Below, piece by piece: positions 57,540-64,000 of a stretch of DNA of 64,000 nucleotides. The stretch lies in the NCBI GenBank assembly GCA_035772785.1, contig JAOCPU010000009.1, positions 186,001 through 250,000 of the forward strand, written 5' to 3'. The translations under genes and the position numbers were made by a program. The stretch's first letter is position 1. Every line of letters begins with the position of its first letter. This DNA comes from Phlebiopsis flavidoalba (taxonomy: Eukaryota > Basidiomycota > Agaricomycetes > Polyporales > Phanerochaetaceae). Under the pieces are notes generated by a model that saw only the letters and a program-made list of their open reading frames with translations, had not been told where the DNA came from and did no database searches.

Positions 57540-59356
57540 ATGGCTGTCACTGCCGATTACGCTATCGAGGACCTAGAGGCTTGCCGTGCTCTCCATAGAG
57601 GAAGAGTGGGAGGTGTTACAGGTGCGTTCCGCGTAGCCTCGTGGACCGTTCCGAGGAATGACGTTTCCTATCATAGTCCATATATCCAGATTACCTATCA
57701 ATGGGAACCTCCAGCGGTACCATCAAGATCGAAATACCCGTAGAGAGCTCTCAGAGCCGAGGTTCGTCGTACCGCTCGCGGAGAACAGTCACACTACTGA
57801 AGGCCCAAAACAAGCCCACGGACATGTCGCACCTCATGTCTCGCAAAAACTTCTGCTGAAGACGCCGATGTCTCTTTGTCCATCTTACCACCACTGTTGC
57901 TAGAGATCATCCTCCCCCCGGCGTATCCCTCGTACTACCCGCCGCAAATCATCTCATTACATGCGACTCATGGATGGTTAGGGAGGCAAATCATCCCCCT
58001 TCGGCAACAGCTGATAGACATGTGGAATGTGGGAGAAAGCGTTCTCTACAGCTGGATCGAATGCATCAGGAGCGGTGACTTCCTCGACTCATTGCACCTG
58101 CTCGCTTCCGCCGGGAGCCATGATACAGTCCTGTAAGTTAATGCTGTATCCTGCCTAGATTATCCACATCTCACGACGCTTAGAATTCCCCACCCTGCTC
58201 TGCCGCTCATAATGCCACTGCTTACGGAATACGAAAGCTCAACGCAGCAATCACGATTCTCTCAGACTTCTTACAACTGCGAAATATGTCTGACGTCGAT
58301 CAAGGCGCACGATGTGTCTCGCTTTCATGCTCCCATGTCTTCTGTCGACCATGCTTGGAGGACTTCTGGAAACTCTGCATCATCACGGAAGGCGACGTCG
58401 GTCGGGTGGGCTGTCCGCGATGCTGCGTGCGTCAAGGCCGGAAGAGAGGCGACGGAGGAAGAGGTCCGCCGGGTGGTTACTGATGATGAGGTCCGACGCT
58501 GGAAGTGGTTACGCCAGAAGCGGTTGACGGATCGAGGTCGGTAGCGTCCGGTGCATTTCATTGACAAAGAATGCTCACCGTCAGCCATAGATCCGTCTAT
58601 GATTCACTGCCCAATGTCATTTTGTCAGACTCCGGTGGCAAAACCCCAGAATGTTGAGGAAGGCTCTGGATGGGAACGGCTGCGCACCTGTACGGAGTGT
58701 GGTTATTCATTTTGCGCTTACTGTAGACGCACTTGGTGTGTATTTTTGTGTCCTCTTACCCGCTCTTTACTCATTGCATGGCGTCCGCAGGCATGGTCCT
58801 ATCAGCGACTGTCCTCTATCATCGACAGAATCATTCGTGCTAGAATATATGGCACTGCCCGAAGGCTCGCCGGACAGAGCACAGATAGAGCGCCGCTATG
58901 GTAAAGCAAACGTCACGCGACTGGTAGCCAAATACGAAGAAGACCAAGCCAATAAGAAGTGGCTTGACCAGTCTACAATGTCGTGTCCGAGTTGTCGCGT
59001 CAAGGTAGAGAAATCCGTGGGTTGCAATCATGTGAGTTGGAAGACGTCCGTGCTGTTCGTAAAGTATCCCGCTGATGGCGGTGTTGCAGATGACCTGCGC
59101 AAAGTGCGGGCAACACTTTTGTTACACGGCTGTGGTGACAAGCTACAAGCCGGCAATCCCTATCTACACTTCTCTACACCTGGCCACATACCGTGCTTTT
59201 TCAAAGTTATTCGACTATCAAAGCGTCGACAACGAATGGCAACCAGTCGAAGGGTTTGACGCGTTTGTGAACGGAGCAGAGACTTTGCAGAGTTTTTGTG
59301 TCCTGTTCTCTTCTCTTCTTCACCGAGATATACAGGAGAAATCACCTCATTTATGA
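57540..59356 (+). CDS. RWD-RBR E3 ubiquitin ligase (RNF14/Itt1-like)
   Basis: RING-between-RING ligases pass ubiquitin through a catalytic Cys in RING2. The start at 57540 gives MAVTADYAIEDLEACRALHE. Then comes an RWD-type part with LPINGNLQGTIKIEIP, LPPLLLEIILPPAYPSYYPP (the P-x-Y-P turn of RWD) and ISLHATHGWL (about 57650-57980). RING1 is YNCEICLTSIKGARCVSLSC, SHVFCRPCLEDFW near 58270-58380. The IBR follows with IHCPMSFCQTPV, LRTCTECGYSFCAYCRRTWH near 58600-58800. RING2 is MSCPSCRVKVEKSVGCNHMT, CAKCGQHFCY, with the active-site Cys likely in the VGCNHMTC part. The end GNPYLHF...FDYQSVDNEWQPVEGFD is shared with RNF14-like proteins. Introns precede RING2's last part and lie near 58735-58790. 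The exact stop is open (59250-59356). Confidence 0.9.
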
Positions 59357-61457
59357 CGGCTATGGATTCGATAAGTCTTGGGGGGGGGGGTTTCCCTTCC
59401 CTCGTGGGGTCTACAATTGCGGTGCGCCATCTCGCACCAGAAATCGATTGGGGTCAGGGGGGGCACCATTCTGATCTGGGCGATCGCGTTTTGACTCTGG
59501 GCTGCGCGGCGAAGATTGCGCCCTCCGCAGTTTCTGGGGCGCGGGGAAAATAGGAGCTGATCATGAGGACCAAGGAACTCCTTGGTTGCCTTTCCAACGC
59601 TGCACTGAGTAATTATTCGCTGTCGGGCGGCCGAAGCCGAGGTGGGTCGCGACAGCATCGAGTCATGTATGACGGACGCGGGGGCAGAGGGCGGCGGGGT
59701 GTGCAGAACCGGTGTGCGCGTAATATCTAGAGTCCTTGGTGCCTTGAGGACGTGCAAGGAAAAACAGCGGAATGCGAAAACTACGACGCCGAGAAGATGT
59801 TTCCATTCAGCGACAGGGGCCAAGTAAGGGGGGGGGGGGCGTGCCAACGGGCATTTGTCGCGACAAAAACAAGCACCGTGCAGAAAAGGAAAAAGGGAGA
59901 ACCTCACTATCAGCTACTATCGTAGCGGTCTCAGGCTTACGGCGCGGCCTCGAAAAGTCAGTAGAGGCTGTTCGCCGTTTGTCCGGCACAGCCAGTTCAT
60001 TTTTATTACACTTTGAATTCCGGTGAAAAACCAGACCTCGCTATGAGACGGAAGGCGGGAAAGGGGAGGGTTCGCCCGAAATGGCGAATAGACGCTTGTG
60101 AAGACTTCCAGCAAACCGTCAGGGCTTCGACTCGCAACTGTCGACCTCCTATAAATATGTTCCTAGGCCCCCGCACTGAAACACTCTCTCCTGTTTTTCT
60201 TTTCGTCCAGTCTCATTTCCTGACCTTTTTCTGGGGCTGCGACGTTGTGAAACGCACGATTAATCTACCCGATACCACGGGTTTTGCGTCCATACCATGT
60301 CCTTCTATCTTACCCCCATTTGACCCTCACAATACATCGCTCTGTATTTTTCCGTTACGATCGTTTCATCCCTCCCGAATCGCAAGCAATTCTGTATATT
60401 TCGCTGCAACCTATCTATCCCCGACCACGGACAATGGAGATCTACACAACATCTTTTTACTTATCCTCGTCGCTCAAACTGGCTCACTCGATTCGTGTCC
60501 TAAGCGGTTCTTCTCGTCTTCTGGTAGATTGTCGATTTCTCTACCGAACACACACTCCGGCCACAGCCCGATTCTTATTCGCAGCTCCATATCAGCAGCC
60601 ATGTCACAACAGTACGCTTCAAGACCCTCAAGGGACTGCGTTCCCCATCAGACTTTGAAGCCGTGCAAAAGGTCGCTATGATGTTGGCCATGGCCGTCTA
60701 CAGTGTCCAAGTCACCACTGGCTTCTCGGCGTATCCGCAGGATCGTTGCTGAAGGCAGGGACCTGGAACTTTCAAAATTTCCGTGTCTACCAGCAAGTCA
60801 TGCTTGCTAGGGGGATGATTATGAAAAGAGTGCCCAGTTCAAGTGAGTTCGGCCTGAGCGCTAAGCCACTCTGACGCATTTCCTGACCGAGCGCGCGATA
60901 CGGGGACGACGCTCTTTATTTCCCCAAGAACTCAGGGCCCGTATATAAAAGTGGCACGCTCGGATATCCCTCGACTCGCCATCCTCCAAGCCTAGCTTGA
61001 AGGCTGAAGCACGCCGGCGGACTCGACGATATCGCGAAAAGCTTCTCAGACGTTTGCCCACATCGCTGTCGTAAATAGCACGGTCGCCTTGTCGACGCGC
61101 TCACTCCCCGACGGCGTGAATTCCACCGCCGGCTGGTCTGGACTTGAGACTGAGCGAGTCTGCGAGCTGTTTTTATCACCGGTCATGGGGACTCTGTTGA
61201 TCTCGCTCGAGTACGTTTTATTGGTTTATCGCTCGACGAGCTGGTATGTATACTCTGGCAAGTGTGGCCCGGCTTCTGACCCGCAGAAAGAAAGTGATGG
61301 GGGTATAGGAAGGGGAGTAGAGAGAGGAATAAGGGGAAGGAGGAGATGAGAGGTGAAGGTTTGCTTCACTGACCAGGGGGGAGGAGGGAGGATAGTAGGA
61401 GGATTGAAGGGGTGGTCTTGTCACATAGGAGTATGAATGTGTGCTAAGTGAGGAGGG
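59357..61457. other. 2.1 kb stretch upstream of the KH gene; G runs
   Basis: Contains G homopolymers at 59380-59390 and 59828-59839 and several open frames, none with a known motif. A reading near 60600-60700, KTLKGLRSPSDFEAVQKVAM, MLAMAVYSVQ, is protein-like and may be an exon of the downstream KH protein or of another gene, but it cannot be joined. Confidence 0.3.
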
Positions 61458-64000
61458 GTGGGGGAGAAGCGGTCTCCACGCGGATGTAAGTCGGTTGAGA
61501 TCGACCAGAAACACTTCATGCAACTGCGTAGCAGGTGGCTGGGTCGCAAACGGGCTGTGCTTTTTGGTCGCAGTCCATCATGGAGGATACAGCGACAAAC
61601 ATCTACATGCCGTCTCCTCTCCAGGCCTGCTGGGTCCCCGAGTTTTGGTCAGACTTCCAACGCCAATCCAGGTGGCGCGCCGAGCAAGCTCAACCCCAAC
61701 GTAATATGGATTACCGGCGGTTCTTTGGTGATGCAGCGTGCTCAGTGATACGCTCTTCAGTTCTCTATAGCGAAGGTAATGACCCCTCTATTTTTATGGC
61801 GGTCATCGGCTCACCGCGTCGCGCTTAGAGCAAGCAGGTCATCTCTAGGGATACTGCGAGCCTTCCTTCCGCGCAAGCTTGATTGGGATGGTCACGGAAC
61901 GCGCAGAGGAGGGACCTCTACAAAGCGCTCATGCATGACAATGCGACGTTCATTCAGATAATTCTCGCCATTGGGCAGCTCTACTAGCTTGATCACTATC
62001 ATTGGCGACCATCGGGTCAATATACAGAGGAATATTCGTGCTATTATGCAGCTGGTACGTCAACCATGATAGCAGGAGGACGCGCCGAGTTTGTAACTCT
62101 TCCGTAGGCTTGCACGTTCTACGTCGCGTCTTTGTGGCTGCTTCCGGCTCAGTTTAATGTTCTGACTTCCCATCAAAGAGGCCACTCTTAACCATTCTCA
62201 AGTGACTGCCATCCTCTAAAAACCAATTTCGTTCACTAGTGGCGCGGATGGGTGGTATTTAAGGGAATGTGTTTCGAGATGCACGGACTTGAAACACGAA
62301 GTGCGGAGTGCTGTAGCGATGCTTCTGGATCTTGACATCGTGAAGGTGAGCATTTTGTCGATTCGTCGCTCAACCCCAATGTTCACAATTATTCCCAGAC
62401 TTTCCAGAATTTCCATCACGAGATTAGGTTCCAGATTGAGCTCGCGAACGAGCACAGGGAGTTCATAAGCGGTAAGAAAAACGGCAAAAGATCAACAAGA
62501 TCATGCAGACTACCAACGTGAAGATCAAATTCGAGACGTTCAATGAGCACAACTTCCTCATCGACATCGCCGGTAACGATGCGTCGGTCTTGCAAGGTCT
62601 TACTCTGCTTCAGGAGGAGCTTCCCGCCGAGATTTCTTTCCATGTTCCCGAGTCATACCATAAGCGCATCATCGGCGTCGGTGGCCGGAGCATCCAGCGT
62701 ATCATGAAAAAGTACGGGGTCTACGTCAAGTTTTCGAACGCAGAGGAGTTTGCCGCTATGGGCGGCTACAACGACAATGAGGACAACGTTGTCGCCAGGA
62801 CCCCCGCGAAGAACGCTATGAACTTGGATAACTTAAAACAATCCGTAATGGAATTGGTCAACCCCAAGGCAAGTGCCCGCGAGCTTGACGGATATGAGCA
62901 CATTGACACGAATACGTCTTTCAGGTGATAAGGACTACATTAATGAGACCGTCTCCGTCCCTCGCAAATATCACCGCACCCTTCTCGGCTTAGGGTGCGA
63001 GAGAAGAGCATCTTCGTGCATGATATCGAGGCCAAAAAACTCTAACTCTAAGGTCCGCTTCCCGACAAGGAGGTCGCCTCTGACATCGTCACCATCTTCG
63101 GTCCAGAGAGTCAGGTGCAGATCGCTGCGACTATGTTATTGGTGAGTCTAGACCCTCGTGGTTGCACTCCCACATCTGGCTCAACTCTGGTAAGGATCAT
63201 GTTCCGTTCGAAGCTGAGATGGCCGTTCCCTCCAAACTCTGAACTCGCCAGTAGTCTGTGGGGCTCCGGAGTTCGCCGCCTTTGTCGAGAAGATCAAGCG
63301 TGACTTCCAAGTTGTCATCTCTCCCAACATCAAGAATTCGACCCCGAGCCCCGGTCATTCTCCAGAGCCTCCCACTGAGTGCTCTTTCAAGTTTAGGTGC
63401 CAGAGGAGCAACAGCGACTTTTTGGTCACAGCCCGAGAGGTACTCGAGCAGTTCTTAATCAACCACGTGTTCCTGTCTACCCCTCCATCACCCCACGCAG
63501 TCACAAGCGCGGTGATTCCTTCGCGGACGCGTTCCCACAGACTTCGATAGCAAGGTCTTACCCACCGCACGCACGCGTCCATCAGAGTACGAGTCCCTTC
63601 CTCTCTTCCGCAACACAATTGACTTACGTATCCTGCAGATTCCGCCGATCTGGGTCGACCCTCTGAGTCTATGATAGACAGACGGCTGCGACTGGGCGCC
63701 ACGTCCTCCTCCCCCGACGTCAAGGCTCTATTCAACGGTTCCCCGTCATACATTTACCATGTTGAGGAGGAGGACGATTATGATCAGCCCAACTACGTTC
63801 CTGGCCCAGCCACTGACTACTGGTCTTCCTTGAATCCCATGGTACGTCACCCCAAGCTCTTCATTCGTATTCGCGCCGGCTGATACACAATAGGGTACTG
63901 GCCTACAGACCCCGCGCACGGCAAGCCGAAGATGCGCTCAAGCGCGGCTCAGACTCTTTGTTGGAGGCGAAGCTCAGGGACCAATACTCGAAGCCCAGGT
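61458..64000 (+). CDS. Multi-KH-domain RNA-binding protein, incomplete at both ends
   Basis: KH repeats bind single-stranded RNA. The clearest is at about 62510-62770: TTNVKIKFETFNEHNFLIDI, AGNDASVLQGLTLLQEELPA, then SFHVPESYHKRIIGVGGRSI, QRIMKKYGVYVKFSNAEEF, with GVGG as the GxxG loop. Another unit is at 62935-63140 (NETVSVPRKYHRTLLG, KVRFPDKEVASDIVTIFGPE, SQVQIAATMLL). Earlier units are more broken: TATNIYMPSPLQG and NVIWITGGFFGDAQRARD near 61580-61760, AILPRKLDWM near 61860, and ITIYGDHRVNIQRTIRAIMQ near 61995-62050. A following piece reads FHHEIRFQIELANEHREFIS. After the KH part come low-complexity SPGHSPEPP and HVEEEDDYDQPNYVPGPATD near 63750-63820, running off the window. It resembles the fungal Bicaudal-C/vigilin-like KH proteins. 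The N-terminus upstream of 61458 is not resolved. Confidence 0.8.

Noticed and set aside
60013..60681. A 222-codon plus-strand open frame before the KH gene
   Set aside because: It is low in protein-like pattern (Ser/Pro/Phe/Leu runs) and ends before the KH exons; it may be 5' UTR of the KH gene.
1..64000. CRISPR arrays, bacterial operons, riboswitches, phage or transposase genes
   Set aside because: The window is eukaryotic, no regularly spaced repeats were seen, and no reverse transcriptase, integrase or transposase motif was recognised on either strand.

Overview
The window reads as nuclear DNA of a filamentous basidiomycete, most likely an Agaricomycete. Genes are compact and intron-rich, with many introns of about 45-60 nt that have GT-AG ends. 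Proteins are fungal in type, and genes lie on both strands with short gaps. Almost every recognisable coding region is broken by single-base insertions or deletions that shift the frame inside otherwise perfectly conserved protein. Because this affects about 20 unrelated housekeeping genes, I treat it as uncorrected sequencing or assembly error, not as pseudogenes. Gene borders below are therefore those of the reconstructed gene, not of one open frame.

Layout. 0-10 kb: branched-chain aminotransferase (-, runs off the left end), 6-phosphogluconate dehydrogenase (+), ASNSD1-like asparagine synthetase-domain protein (+), prohibitin-1 (+), three-RRM TIA1/PUB1-like RNA-binding protein (+). 10.4-13.5 kb: a head-to-head pair of paralogous secreted glycine/asparagine-rich repeat proteins with mirrored promoters. 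13.5-21.6 kb: mostly gene-poor, with one short candidate gene near 14.5 kb. 21.6-27 kb: an intron-containing tRNA-Met gene (-), a Ulp1-type SUMO protease (+), a Bet1-type SNARE (-), and a multi-pass membrane protein resembling UPF0658 (-). 29-35.8 kb: an Sgf11-type SAGA zinc-finger protein, a CBS/PB1 protein and several small membrane-protein candidates, all on the minus strand. 36-52.5 kb: HAS1-type DEAD helicase (-), Mpv17/Sym1-type channel protein (+), UTP4 (-), TIM10 (+), a small zinc-binding protein (-), threonine aldolase (+) and URB2/NPA2 (-). 53-64 kb: a small conserved protein with a His/Asn-Cys signature (+), a four-helix MARVEL-like membrane protein (+), an RWD-RBR E3 ubiquitin ligase (+), and a multi-KH RNA-binding protein that runs off the right end (+).

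Functional themes. HAS1, UTP4 and URB2 all act in early ribosome assembly in the nucleolus and lie within about 16 kb. Prohibitin, TIM10, Mpv17/Sym1 and probably the aminotransferase are mitochondrial. Most of the window is ordinary core genome. The part that stands out is the inverted paralog pair at 10.4-13.5 kb. Its exons are one repeat each, every intron that can be checked is in phase 1 and splits an Asn codon at the same place in the repeat, and the two promoters carry the same 16-base element and TATA box in mirror orientation.
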